A stretch of 64,000 nucleotides of DNA, taken from assembly GCA_051294375.1 (NCBI GenBank), contig CM119271.1, positions 5,941,991 to 6,005,990 of the forward strand. Reading direction: 5' to 3'. Position 1 is the first letter of the stretch. Every line of letters starts with the position of its first letter. Of this stretch, positions 43,461-55,874 are shown piece after piece. The notes under the pieces are model-generated. The model was not told the DNA's origin and made no database searches. It saw nothing but the letters and a program-made list of their open reading frames with translations. A program made the position numbers and the translations under genes. This DNA comes from Paraspadella gotoi (Eukaryota > Chaetognatha).

Positions 43461-46400
43461 ATGCTTGCGCGGGGATCGCGATCCGAAGCTTCAAATTGTT
43501 GGCAAAACGATTACGACGAAGCGGACGTCCCGCGGACGGCCTCTTGGGATGGTTCGGTTCGGAATCCCGACCTCAATGTCGAATTAAAGAAAGAAACGTC
43601 CAGCCGCGTGTCCTCCCCCGATTCGGGTGCTGATCTCGATGTAATATCCGTCTCTTCAGGTGTTTTTAGGATTCCATTGTCGAAAAAGACAAGCTGACAA
43701 ATATGTTAATAACATTCATAGCTCAGCTAACGATAAAGCGGCCGTTCTTAAACTAAATACCATCATCATGCAAAAAAAAAATGGCGATATACTTAGCTAT
43801 CCAAGCTAATGGGACGAGACACGAATTAAGGATTCAATTATTATTTGATAATCCATCGGATTAAAGTTTGTTGTTTTTTTTTCGCAGAGGAATTCGAAGA
43901 GGAAACAAAAGATTTCCCCGCGGACATTATAGCGGGGGATATCGAAGACGAAAGCTATACCAACGATGGCAATTACGCCGATGACGAATTCGACGACGAA
44001 TCGACAAGACAAGAGACCATCGCCACTTTGGATGAAACCGGTCAAGTGCTGTTTGAAGAAGAGGCTTATCCTAGACTTGAGAACCATGAAGATGGTCATA
44101 GAGTCCAGGATACGATTAAACCGGCTCATGAACAGGTACGAAGATTTTTTTAGCAATATTGTCAATCGAAATCAGCGTGGGACTTTCGAACAAATTGTTA
44201 ATCATTAAATCAATGATATTTAACTTCAAGAATCAGGTCCACAACTCCCTCTCAACGCCCGAAGTAACGAGCCCATCGTTGTCAAGTCTGAGAATATCCG
44301 TCAGTGCGTCCCATGACGTTGAAGGTGACGTCGATGAGCGGGCGGCTTTGTCTAGAAAAGTTGGCCAACATAGGATTGAAAGAGAATTGTCCGAGTCGAC
44401 TCTGACGACGAGCGATGACGACGAAGAAGAAACCGACGACGACTACGAGGAAGCGATAAAAATAGAAGAGAAAAAAGAAGTCAGAGACGGAGAAGTTGCT
44501 GAAAACTTCGATGTTCGCGAAGCAGCCGCCGAAGTTGAGGGAGTTAGAGACGACTTCATCTCTTCGATGACGTCGGAAAGGACCGCCTCGCCGACTATGG
44601 AAGATGTTCAATTGAACGTCGTTGGTAAAAGCTTCGAAAATACCAAGCTCGATCGAAAGTTTCAGTCGGCGTCGCAAGAAGCCTTCGAGCGACGTCGCAG
44701 AGCAGCCCTCGAAAGGGCCAATAAGGCCAAGGTACGTGCATGCGATTCCTCGTCGGAGGTGTGGACTCCAAAGTTTTTCAAAGCCCCGCCTGTGCATTCT
44801 AAGAACAGAGTCAAAGGATCTTCGTTGCAGCGACCCAAGTCTCGCGTCCAGTCGCGCAACGGGAGGTCTTCGGATAAAAGGAAAGATTCGGCGCCCTCGA
44901 GGGCCGGATCGAGAAAGCGTAAGGGTGGTGGTAGGGCGTCTAAGGAAAAGAATAGCAATAAAGAATCAAAATCGAGCGGGAAAGATTCCAAAGCAGGAGG
45001 TCGAGAGTCGAAGGCGAGTGGGCGAGGGAGAGAGTCGAAGGCGAGTGGGCGAGGGAGAGAGTCGAAGGCGAGTGGGCGAGGGAGAGAGTCAAACGCGAGT
45101 GGGAGAGCATCAAAGGCGAGTGGTAGAGAGTCAAAAGCGAGTATGAGAGATTCAAAGGGAAGCAGGAGAGAGTCAAAGGGAAGCCGGAGAGAGTCAAAGG
45201 GAAGCCGGAGAGAGTCAAAGGCGTCTGGTAGAGGGTCAAAGGCGTCTGGGAGAGAATCAAAGATCAGTCGGGGAGGCTCAAAGTCTAAATCTGGGGGGAC
45301 ATCACAGAAAAGTGAAAAGCGTAAATCTGAAGAAAGACAGAACGGATCTAAAAGTAAAGAAAGCATGGATACAGAACATGTTGTTAAGGGAAGCAGCAGA
45401 AAGTGCAAGCCCGCAGCAATTAAACCACAAAAGGACGCGAGGGTATCCAATGGTAAGGGGAAAAAGTCTCAGGTGAAAGAGGAAGGGATCAAGGCAAGAA
45501 GTCGTGATTCGACGTTGACGGTGCAAGGATCGAATTTTAACATGAATAACGGAGGACGATTCTCTAGAGAAAAGCAGAACCGAGGAAGCATGGAAAAGGT
45601 AAGTTTTTATATTATATGAAGATACATGTTTATATTAAAAAAAATAAAACCATAGATCGGTTACTTTAATATCTTAGAAAAAGCGTCAAACATCGGCTGA
45701 TACTTCGTCACAAAGACAAGACAATAATCAAATTAGCGGCGGCTTTCTAAAAAAAGCTGGGTCTTTCTCCGAGGTCAACATGAAAGGAAGCAAATTTGAC
45801 CGAAAAACGTTAAGAGCCTTTTGGATGGGGACTCCCTCCGCTATTTGGGGCGCTCCAAGCGTCGACTCTCCAGATCCGACGTTTCGCCCGGCAAAAAAAA
45901 ATGAACGCGCGCAATCAACGAGCGGCAATGACAAACGAGCTCCTCAGGGGCCCTCGGCGGCGAGCGGGACTCGCAAAGTGAAGACCCAAAAGTCGGAAGG
46001 ACGTCAATCAGACATGAAGGTTACCCCACGAGCTGACAAAAGAGAGGCAAGTCCTAAAAGAGAGAAGCAGAAAGACTCTCGTCAATCGAAGAAGCCAAGC
46101 GTCGCCGAAGAAACTCGTGAGAGTGCCGCGGAATCGACAGAAAAAAAATATCGTAGGTCGAAAGCCGGTTCGGTTCCTTCGCAGATGTCGACCGGAAAAC
46201 GTCAATCTGTGATTTCCGGATCTACAGTAAAGGAGCAACGACCTTCGGCAGCATCAACAGGGAGTCCTTACAAGGAAAAGAAGGCATCGACGGGAAGTCG
46301 CAAATCCAAAGGACAAAGCTTGTCGGACGCCGATGGAGGAGGGCGAAAAAGCCAGGGCTTCGAGCGAAGTCAATTACGTCGGGCATCGGAAAGGAGCCTA

Positions 46401-47255
46401 AGGGAGGATAAAAATATCATGTTTAATCAGGCGAAAAAAAGACGCCAATACAGCGTGACCTGGAGCTGTTCGGACACAGAGATCGTGACGAATCGCCGGT
46501 CATTGCAATCTTCCAAAAACTTGTCAACGAATACTAACAACCGACGAAATGGTACAGCGACAAAAAAACGGGTCAAGTATCGCCAAAAATCGGTCCATGG
46601 TGAATCAAAAGACATAAAGGCAAGTTTTTCCGACTTGAGGAAGCGAGCCCCTCCAAAAGATGGGAGGCGTAAGAATATAGATCGCGTTTGTAGTAGTTGT
46701 TCGGAGCTGATGCGGACTTCCGACGAACACGTTCGTCGACGACGTTCCATCTCGTCAATCGTCGATTGGCGCAATAAAAATGGTCGAGACGAAAAAGTAA
46801 CACGGACACGACGAAGCCCGAACCAAATCGCCAACGCCAAACCATATTTAGATCATCGATTTGCACGAGGAAAATCGCCCAAGCGCTCCGATGGAACATC
46901 GCTTTTCGCGCTGGAGAGCTACGTATCAGAGGAATTTTTTGTGCTTGATAAATATGGAAACAAAGATACATCCGAACATAGTTTCAGGCGGGGGCAAGAG
47001 CGGAGATTAAAAGTAGAGTATCGCCGCGGAAACGAAACAAGAACAGTTTCCGATCGCTACGTTTCACAAGTTAACATAAATCGCGGGAAAAAGACGAAGG
47101 TTAACAATGTCCGGGCGAAGAGTAAAGGAAGCCGAAAAGACAAAAAGCTCGATGACCGTGGAAGCGTCAGTGCAGAGTCCAATTCGAGTTTTGGAAGTCT
47201 GCGATTAGAACGGCGCGGAAAAGGTTATGAATGGAAAAAGAAAAGATGTAGCTAA
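43461..47255 (+). CDS. Large Ser/Arg/Lys-rich protein with ESKASGRG repeats (unknown)
   Basis: Four exons: 43461-43659, 43888-44135, 44237-45598 and 45678-47255, giving 1128 residues; exon 3 could also start six bases earlier. An in-frame TAA precedes the ATG. The N-terminal part is acidic; then comes a charged segment with FQSASQEAFERRRRAALERA. A tandem low-complexity array of ESKASGRGR-type units follows (45.0-45.26 kb), then a long basic Ser-rich region. Exon 4 has one ordered-looking island, KTLRAFWMGTPSAIWGAP. High charge and repeats suggest a nuclear or cytoskeletal scaffold, but I cannot name a family. Open frame length and clean splice phases make it a real gene. Confidence 0.6.
45001..45262 (+). 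repeat. In-frame coding minisatellite (24-27 bp units)
   Basis: About ten units based on GAGTCGAAGGCGAGTGGGCG, encoding ESKASGRGR, ESKASGRA, DSKGSRR and similar. The three first units are near-identical; later ones diverge by substitution, giving a gradient of age along the array. Confidence 0.85.
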
Positions 47256-47580
47256 CTGATAATATTAATGATTACGAATTTAAGAGAAATATCAAGGTGT
47301 TTTTTTTTGGTTTGAGCTTGCATGACTTTTTTCTTATTATAATTAAATACTTTTCATACAACATATTTTTTTAATCGGCAGAGGCAAAGCAGTAGAATGT
47401 CAATAATCATTAATCACCTTCGGTTTGCAATTAATCGAGGCGTGTTCTTACCAACTACAAAAATGGAATAAGAAAAAAAATCAAAACATCAATTCGATAT
47501 TTCAAGCATCTAATCGGAACTGCGGTTTTTATTTCGGCGAACAACCCAGGCTATTTATTATTTTTAAAAATACCATCGAA
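47256..47580. other. Spacer between convergent stops
   Basis: About 325 AT-rich bases between the stop of the plus-strand gene and the stop of the minus-strand SLC26 gene; must contain both 3' ends. Nothing else seen. Confidence 0.55.
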
Positions 47581-48526
47581 TCATTGGTCTTGGGCGCATT
47601 TACGCAGCGCGTCTTCCATCGTGAGGAACATGATGTCGTCCTTGATGCCCGCCTCTTCCGCCCTCCGGGCGACCGCAACCAGATCTGATCCACAATGGAC
47701 GAGAAATGTCTCTATATCGATTGTAGCCATGTCCTTGACTATCTGACCCAACGTCATGACGCCCACATAATCGGCAAAGAAGACGACTTCGCAATCAATT
47801 ATCACGTGACTCGTACGATCCATTGGCGCTAGGTTAGTTTCGTCATCGTTTCCGGCGTCGTCATCGTTTTGTCGGCGACGTTTGGCGTCAACCAGATTCA
47901 CGCCGATTCTTTCGAAGATGGCGTCTCGGATAGTCTCCGCGTTTCCATAGAAGAGGGGGGCGTCGAGCCGAACGATTTTGACGTGTGGAATTTGAATGGC
48001 GCGCGAGTAGAGGGATGTGTCCTCAAAAGTGCCAGTCTCGGCTACGCGGCCAAGCAGTGGAAGCTCTGGCCAGAGACTGCGGGCGACGACGAGGAGCAAA
48101 GCGAAGGGAATACCAATGATGAGTCCGTAGGGAACGTCGAGAAAGACCGTGGAGAGGAAGGTCACGACCCAGATGAGAAAGTCGTACTTGGATATTCGCC
48201 AAAGTTTCGGGAGGTCGGCTACCTGGCATTTTTTACATAATCATTAAATAATAAACTTTTGATTGACTGATTGATAGCACCATATACTATTCACTTGTAA
48301 AAACATAGTCCGAATTGCTGTTATGATTATGGCGGCTAGGATTGAGTTGGGAAGCCACTGGAAGTATTTTCCGAGGACCATGAGGACGAGTAACATGATC
48401 AAGGAAGAGACCATGGCTTGAAATTGGGACTTGGTGCCCAGAGAGTCCAGAAGAAGAGTGCGTGATATGCACCCGGATGAGGGCTAGCCAAAAAAAACAA
48501 TAAACTCGTCAGAAAGAAAGAAAGAG

Positions 48527-48577
<51 letters not shown>

Positions 48578-50619
48578 GGAAAAAATGCTTAAAACTAGTT
48601 GTTCACTTGGGAACCTTCATATAGAGAAAAATTATGTACTTCTAATTTTATTAAAAATAAAATTTTACAAACAAGAATATCATTAAGCCTAAGAATTATT
48701 AATGTACATTTCCCATGAAAGTTTTCAGGTTGAAACTCTTTTTTTATTGTATTATATGTATATTTAAAAACGTTGAAATAAATGGTAAAGGCACAAAGTG
48801 ACCAACCTATCTATATTTCAGATAATTTACATTTTTTACCTACCATACAGTGGAAGAATGATCCAATAGAATTGCTCAGACCGTATGCGACCAGGTCCGC
48901 ATTTGGATCTATTTCATAATTGTTCCTATGCGTATCGAAAGGTAATCGGTATTAATCCGTATTATTCCTCCAGACAAAGGTTTATTGTAAACCAAACTTT
49001 TTATTCTATAATTTATTTTATAAAATGTATTGTATTTTTAATTCGTTTGCCTAACTTATTACCGCTGGAGTTAGAGTGAAGTCTCTCTCACCTTTTGGCG
49101 ACAATCTTGGCTAGCGAGATACTGATGGCGAAAGAGACGAGGCCCAAGACAATGCAATCGGGAATCATATCGACAAAAAACTCTACATCAGGCAATGCCG
49201 GTGTTGGCAGACCGGTAGGAATTTTCCCAACGATGGCGACATCAAATCGTCCGTCGAAATCGAAACCCCAGGAGAGCAGCGTCCCGACGACGACGACAAC
49301 AATGTCGATTGGAATCTCCATCGGCATCGAGGGCCAGAGGTTGCGCTTGATGGCAGGGCTGATGAAGGCTTTGAAGGAATAGAGGGTGACGATGCAGCAA
49401 GCGCCAATGATGAAACTGCCCCAGTTCAGGTTCGGTAGACCCTTGGCCGTATCTGAGGAATAGAAAAGAGGGGGGAAAGCGAATTTTAAGCGAAGGGAAG
49501 CCGAGACCACGATCACTCGATCCCATACCGATGACCGTCCACACCAGTCCAAAGATTCCCTTTTCTTTGTCTGGCCTCCGCCCTCCCGGATCCTCGATAC
49601 CGAAGAGATGCTTCAACTCGGAGCCGAAGACATAGCAGGCGCAGCCTGTCGTGAAAGCGCGAGTGAGGGGCTCGGGCATCAGCGAGGCCGCGTAGCCGAA
49701 CCGGAAAACGCCCAGGACGAGTTGCGATAAGCCCATCAATAAAGTCGTTGATGCCAACACCGCCACTTTTACTGCAGTAAAAGCAGGGTTCTCCGATTCC
49801 AATGGGTCGATTGTAGAAGCAGAGTGATGGGAAACGATTTGTGGTGGGGAAGTGACGGATGTGGCCGCGGTTGTGGTTGTAGACGAACTGGTAGTGTGGT
49901 TGGAGGGATGATAGTGCTTCGACGAGACGCGCGAAATAATATCTCCCGTCATTATGGTAACGACGGCCATGGTTCCAAAAGAGAGCTGACGAGAAGTTCC
50001 TGGATTTAGCGCGATGGTAAAGGAAAAGCTATATCTTTTATTTTTTTTTTATAACAAACTTTCTTACGTTTTCATACCGAAGATGGCGTAAAAGAGAGGC
50101 GCGAAAAATGCGGTGTAGAGACCGTAAATAGGAGGAATCGAAGCCAGTTGACCGTACGCCATGCCCTAATACGTACACAATTCATGGATATCGACGGAAT
50201 ATTTATCATCATAAACATTGATCTCCTAAGCAAGGACATTGCTACGACATTTACACCTGCGGAATAAGCAGGACGCAAATTGTGACTCCCGCCATGATGT
50301 CCCGCGCCAAATCGGTCCGCCACTCGTAGTCGGGCAACCACTTAGTAAAGGGAAGGAACGTGTTGAGCGCGCAACGCCCGTCGACCTCTCCGCAGCGCTT
50401 TTTTCCTTCATTCGCGATCCGACGCCGTAGCGTCTTCTCCTCGGACGAGGGCTCGGCGACTCGATCGAGAAACGCCACCGTGCGGTCATCGACAGATGCG
50501 GCATCTTGGGTAGGAAATTCCACCGATTCGCTGTCGACATGGGTCATTATAGGGTTCGAGTAAGTTGGCGCTTCGGCCCCACTATTGGAACGAATTTGAA
50601 CGTTTTGCCTGTCCGTCAT
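47581..50619 (-). CDS. SLC26-family anion transporter (SulP/STAS)
   Basis: Seven exons: 50619-50257, 50165-50078, 49999-49529, 49452-49092, 48925-48844, 48483-48295 and 48222-47581; 731 residues. The SLC26 signature GMAYGQLASIPPIYGLYTAF spans the start of exon 2, followed by a GTSRQLSFGTMAVV segment. About a dozen membrane segments follow, with YGLSNSIGSFFHCMPSSG in the later core. The last exon holds a cytosolic STAS domain (VIIDCEVVFFADYVGV). A Ser/Thr/His-rich loop after GDIISRVSS carries NHTT, a possible extracellular glycosylation site. The family exchanges sulfate, chloride, bicarbonate, oxalate or iodide at the plasma membrane; the substrate here is unknown. Intron 5 contains an AAAG microsatellite. 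Confidence 0.95.
48511..48577 (+). repeat. (AAAG)n microsatellite
   Basis: GAAA tetranucleotide run of about 67 bp in SLC26 intron 5. Confidence 0.9.
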
Positions 50620-51144
50620 GGCGAGGGCTTAGTCGACTAATACGAAAAACAATGACGGCTTCACGTTTAAAATTCATTCGATTGCGGAAATTTAGAGCTT
50701 ATTCGCCAAAATTTTTTTTCTGAAAGAGAAGTAAGACAACAATTTAAATATTCCTTTAAACGTCAAAATAATTTATTATAAGGAAGATTCTGATAAACAA
50801 AGATTAGTTATTTGGTTCAGGGTCCCGTTTGATGAGTAGATTCGCGTTGCCTCTCTGGACTGGAGACTTGGTTTTTGGATTTCAAATTCAATGTAAAACG
50901 TGTTTGGTCGACTTTGGATCTCGTTGCCAGGAGGCGGACCACAAAATATTAATGAAACAAAAGGCAAGCGCTACTCACATGCTTTTCTTAGTATTTGAAG
51001 ACTTACCCTTAATCTATTCTTACTATCTAAATCACTGATCCATAAAAAAGTGACACGTAAAAACCTGAGATATATAAGAAAATAGAGGTTAACTTTTAAG
51101 TGGTTTTTCAAAAGACGCCTAAACCGTGGTCGGCGAAAGTAAAA

Positions 51145-51305
51145 TTTTACCGCAAATTGTATATCAATTCATATGTGAAATCAATACAACCAATACAAAA
51201 ATTATCAAAAATTATTAGTCATTTACATAATACTTGATATATTAACTTAGTAAAACCCTGCAACCTTTTAATCAAAACTCTCTGAGTCTCTCAGTCTAGT
51301 TAAGT
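51145..51305 (-). repeat. Dispersed repeat family A, degenerate copy
   Basis: In reverse orientation it keeps CAATACAACCAATACAAAAA and ACCCTGCAACCTTTTAATCA followed by AAACTCTC, matching the two ends of family A, but the middle is largely lost. Probably an old copy. Confidence 0.45.
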
Positions 51306-52327
51306 AATTTACTTAGTGACTACCCATCTTCCGTATCAATGATCAATCAAACATGAGAAATGTGATCCGAATTTAAATAAGATTGACGAGGCACGAATGC
51401 TTACTGCTCAGTGCTCACACCAGGCATTAACCTGAAGTCAGTGGGTATCTACTATATTAATCGATTCTCGACTCTCGCTCTTTCTTAAACACACACGAAC
51501 TTTCTTTCTCTCTTACTCAACCACTCCCAACTTACACCAAGGTCGACGTGTCATCACGCTATCGGCATAGTCGTCGTCGTCGTCGTCTTCGTTGTGAGGT
51601 TTAAAAAAAAACAACTTAGCTAGTAGTTACTTGTTTTAACGACACGCCCTGCGTGCTCCGTTATCTCGCCAATGCCATTGGCATATACGTTGTACCAGGC
51701 AAATGTAACTGGCACCCGAAAATTCGCATCGGCAGAGCGAATCGAGTGGGAGAAAGGAGAGAGAAAAAAGATTGTATTAAAAATGTGCGGAAAGAATAAC
51801 CCGCCAATCGAGAATCTAACAGCGGCAAAGCAGGTTGAATTCCGAAACTCGTTATCTTTAACTGAGTACTAATTCTATTAAAGCGATTTTCGTGCATAAA
51901 CAGGAAGAGAGAGCGAAAAAAATACTTAATTTTCTAACGAGAGTGTAAGAGAGGCCAAAATTTTCGTCGAAACGTCATTAAAAGTAGCCCGGCCTCCGGG
52001 AAGAAGAAAACTTTTATTATAAAATACTTCGGCTTTGTCCATCAATCACATTTTTTGTTGATGTTATGACCGCGGATCGATTTGGATTTTTTTCCTTTCA
52101 TATCTTTCCCTCTCCCTCTTTCTCGTTTTATAACCACTATCTCATGGAAAAGATTAACTCGAATCGAGTCGAAATTGATTCTTGCTGTGAGCCTCGCCCT
52201 ATCGCTGGCTATGTGAAGGGAGAAGAGAGAATAAAAAAAAAGATTTAAAATACAGACAGCCAAGGTTTTTCGTCAAGTTTAAAAAATCAGCGATAGAAGG
52301 AGAGATGGTGATTGTGAACCAATAATG

Positions 52328-52429
<102 letters not shown>

Positions 52430-52899
52430 TATATTGGTGGCCTTCGCGTTGCTTCGACTTCGCCCGCGCATCAACTGTTACATTGAGAAAGTTAAAAAGA
52501 ATGTTGAAATTTTTAATTTTTTTTTCCCGGATTTTTAAATTCCTTCGTCTGAAACTAAAAGATAAAAGAACAAATATAATCACAATACACAAATTTTAAC
52601 GTTTCGTGAAAGCGGTTATATAGACTTTATTATTTATTTTTAAGTTTTCTTATGAAAAGACCTACGGTCTGTAAATTTAAAAAGGTATCGGCCGATTTGC
52701 CATAAATCAATCAAGAGTGAGCCCCTCGCCCAACGGGAGGGGCGCCAAACTCGAAACGTAGACGAAGAGGATTTTTGGTCTGCGTCTCGGCAATTTTTTT
52801 AAATGTTATATTTTAGTTCTAATTTTTCATTTTAAATTTGGAATTTTTAAACATTAAATATAAATTTATTCCAGAGTCCCACCTGATTACTCCCTTCAC

Positions 52900-52926
52900 A
52901 TGGCCCATTCTCCTTCGTGGTCATGA
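52900..52926 (+). promoter_or_regulatory. Nine-codon upstream ORF overlapping the EHD start
   Basis: ATG at 52900 opens an eight-residue peptide (MAHSPSWS) whose TGA stop overlaps the EHD start as ATGA at 52923-52926. Such an overlap could lower translation of the main ORF or allow termination-reinitiation. The ORF is seen directly; its use is inference. Confidence 0.5.
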
Positions 52927-55874
52927 ACACCCTTCGAAAAGCGGCGGGGAAGAAGTTCGACAAGACGGGCGCCACCTCCCAACCTCCGCCCGATCTTAAA
53001 CTCTTCCACGATGTCGCCGCCAACCTTCGCGCCATCTACAAGCACCGCATCTTTCCATTGGAGCGCCACCACCGCTTTCACGCTTTTCACAATCCACCCT
53101 TCGAGGACGGAGAGTTTGACTCAAAGCCGACTGTGCTGCTGCTGGGGCAATACTCCACGGGCAAATCGACGGTGATCAAGTACCTTATCGACTCTGACTA
53201 CCCTGGACTACGCGTCGGGCCCGAGCCCACCACCGACAAGTTCGTCGTCGTCATGCATGGTAAGGATAGGGTCGTCGTTCCAGGCAACGCCGTTACCATC
53301 GATAACGCCATGGGCTTCCACACGCTCTCCAAATTCGGAGGGGCCTTTCTCAACCGTTTCCAAGTCTCTAAGGTGGACGCCACGTTGCTCCGCTGCATGA
53401 CACTCGTCGACACACCCGGCATTCTTTCTGGTTCCGAGGCACGCCTGGAACGTGGTTACGATCTGGTAGGGGTGTTGGAGTGGTTCGCCGAGCGCGTCGA
53501 CCGTATCCTCCTCATCTTCGACGTGCATCAACTCGACATCTCCGACGAACTGCTTCGCTGTATCAAGGCACTCCGCGGCTTCGAGGACAAGGTTCGCATG
53601 GTGCTCAACAAGGCCGACGGAGTGGACGGTCAGCAACTGGTCCGAGTCTACGGAGCTCTGATGTGGTCGTTGGGTCGAGTCATCCCGGCGCCAGAGTCGG
53701 CGCGCGTTTTCATCGGTTCCTTCTGGGACCAGGCATTCCGGTGCGACTTTAATCGCCGTCTGTTGGAGGACGAGGAGGAGGATCTCCTCCGCGATCTCCA
53801 GTCGCTGCCTCGCGACGCCGCCATCCGCCGCATCAACGACCTCATCAAGAGGACCAAGCGTGCCAAAATCCACGGGCTGATTGTGGACCGTCTTAAGCGG
53901 GAAACGCCGTCGGTGTTTGGAAAGGAGTCTAAGAAGAAGCAGCTCATCGAGGGGCTTGACAAGATCTTTGAGGATCTGCAGGTCAGTTCCTGATTTTGGC
54001 ATAGAGGGTAACAAGAAAAGTCGCCTTTAAAAATAATAAATATGCAAATGAGTTTTGAAGTGAGGCTTACGGAATAGAAAAGGTCAATCCAAAATATTGA
54101 GATTATTCCAAGATATATTATTTCCCTTACATCGTCATGACTTGTGAATGTGAGTTTTAGGTTGAGCTGATACCAAGTTTTTACACAATTTATTTTTAAA
54201 ATATCATAGTGACGAGACACCCACTAGCCGTGACTAAAATATGTTGAAATTCTATCCCAAACGTAGAGCAAGCACAACATAGCAGCGCGCGACTTTCCCG
54301 ATGTGGCCAAGATGCGCAAGAGGCTCGAGTCACAGGACTTCGATAAATTCAACCTGGTACAGGCTCGACTCATGGCTTCCGCCGACGAGGCAATCCAAAA
54401 GGAGCTGCCCCGTCTATTAGAGTTCGTTCAAAAAAACTCCAAAGACGAACCTATTGTCAGCAAGGTTCAGGCCTTCAAGAATCTGGGAAAGAGGGATAAG
54501 CCAGTTGAAGGTGAGCCGATAAAGATAATTTTCATTTGAAATATTCAAATAGACGAATTTCTACCGTAAGGATTGACACATTCATTTTTACAATGCAAAT
54601 GATTATAAATCAAATGCCATTATTATGCGAGTTAATTCGCGTAGAAAAATGTTTGTTAAATTATCAAAAAAATAATTTGAGGTTCAATTTTCTTCACGCA
54701 GAGGAAGAAGAAACTACTCCGTTCGTGAGCGGTCGTGCCGAGGGCGCGGACGTGGGCCGCTTCGAGAGCGTCTGGATTCCGTGGAAGCAACATCATGTCG
54801 ACGCTTTCCACCGCTTGGCGCCTGTGGGCGGCAAGATCGGCGGCCTACAGGTTGAAATAAGTAGAGTAAATTTGAATATAAAAGAATAAAAAATAAAAAA
54901 AAGATACCAAATTTATCACTAACCTTTCTCCGTCATACCAGGGCAAAAAGGAGATGCAGAAATCCAAACTGCCCAACTCGGTCCTTGGCCGCGTCTGGCA
55001 CCTCTCCGACGTGGACCATGACGGCCAACTCGACCTGGAAGAATTCCTACTCGCCATGCACCTCATCCAAGTCAAGCTGGACGGGTTCGAGCTGCCGAAG
55101 ACGCTGCCAGCTCACCTGATCCCGCCCTCCAGGCGTCCCGATCCCGCCGTCGTTAAGAAACAAAAGAGCCAAGCACCCTCGGTCGACCTGCGGAAAGAAG
55201 ATGGAGGAGGAGGAAGAGCTGCGGAGGAAGAGTCGTCCATGGCCACTTCCGTAGCCACGACCGATCTTGAGGGCATCAGTTGCGACGAATCTGAAGAGAC
55301 CAACGACAACACAGATTCCGAGGCAAAGATCGAATACCAAAGAGCGCCGGCGGAGGTGACGATCGAAGCGCCGATGACGGCGACGATGGAGGCGACATCT
55401 ACGGCAACGGTGACGGGAGATGCTTCCGAAAGTCACGAGGTAACCCTGACGACCCTATCGGACCAGAGGAAAAACGCCGAGTTCGCGTATTCGAATATTC
55501 AAACGAGGGAGGATTCGCCTCTTGCGGAGCCTTTGGCGTCGGAAGAGCTGCATCTTGAAGGCTCTCCCGTCGATGCCCCGATTGCCCCGTCCGGCGGAAT
55601 CGTCGTCGCCCAAGACTTTAAAACGCATGTGGTCGTCGACGATGGGGACGACGCCGACGAAGCCCAAACTTCCTTCTACGACGCCGAGGATAAGTTGACG
55701 GCGTTGGAAAAGGAGATGGACGAGTTGAAGACCGAGTTGGCCAAATGCGATTCGGAAACGGAACTGCGCGTCGACGACGTCGAGAGAGACGTCGACGCCG
55801 AGGCCGACAATCGCTCCGTCGATCTCGAGGTCTTCGTCGCTGTCGCCGCGCAGAGCAAAGAGGATTTCGTTTGA
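52923..55874 (+). CDS. EHD: EH-domain-containing ATPase (EHD) with long C-terminal tail
   Basis: Four exons: 52923-53981, 54267-54510, 54702-54850 and 54942-55874; 794 residues against about 535 in typical EHDs. The dynamin-like nucleotide-binding domain shows the P-loop GQYSTGKS at 75, DTPG at 163 and NKAD at 229; helical regions follow. The EH domain in exons 3-4 has KSKLPNSVLGRVWHLSDVD and a canonical EF-hand loop at residues 507-518 (DVDHDGQLDLEE), ending LPAHLIPPSRRPDP. EHDs tubulate membranes and run endosomal recycling, with EH binding NPF peptides. After residue ~555 there are about 240 extra residues, acidic and Thr/Ala-rich, closing with a heptad-like coiled coil (LTALEKEMDELKTELAKC). 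Start chosen at the first in-frame ATG after an acceptor. Confidence 0.94.
54030..54100 (+). repeat. Dispersed repeat family C, copy 2
   Basis: AATAAATATGCAAATGAGTT then TTGAAGTGAGGCTT and GGTCAATCC, within EHD intron 1. Matches 42.21 kb and, in reverse, 62.65 kb. Confidence 0.5.

Noticed and set aside
44662-45450. Minus-strand frame rich in FDSLPLAFDSLP repeats
   Set aside because: Antisense shadow of the ESKASGRG coding repeat.
53208-54014. Long minus-strand frame of 268 codons opposite EHD exon 1
   Set aside because: Shadow of the EHD coding frame; the plus strand has clear P-loop, DTPG and NKAD motifs.
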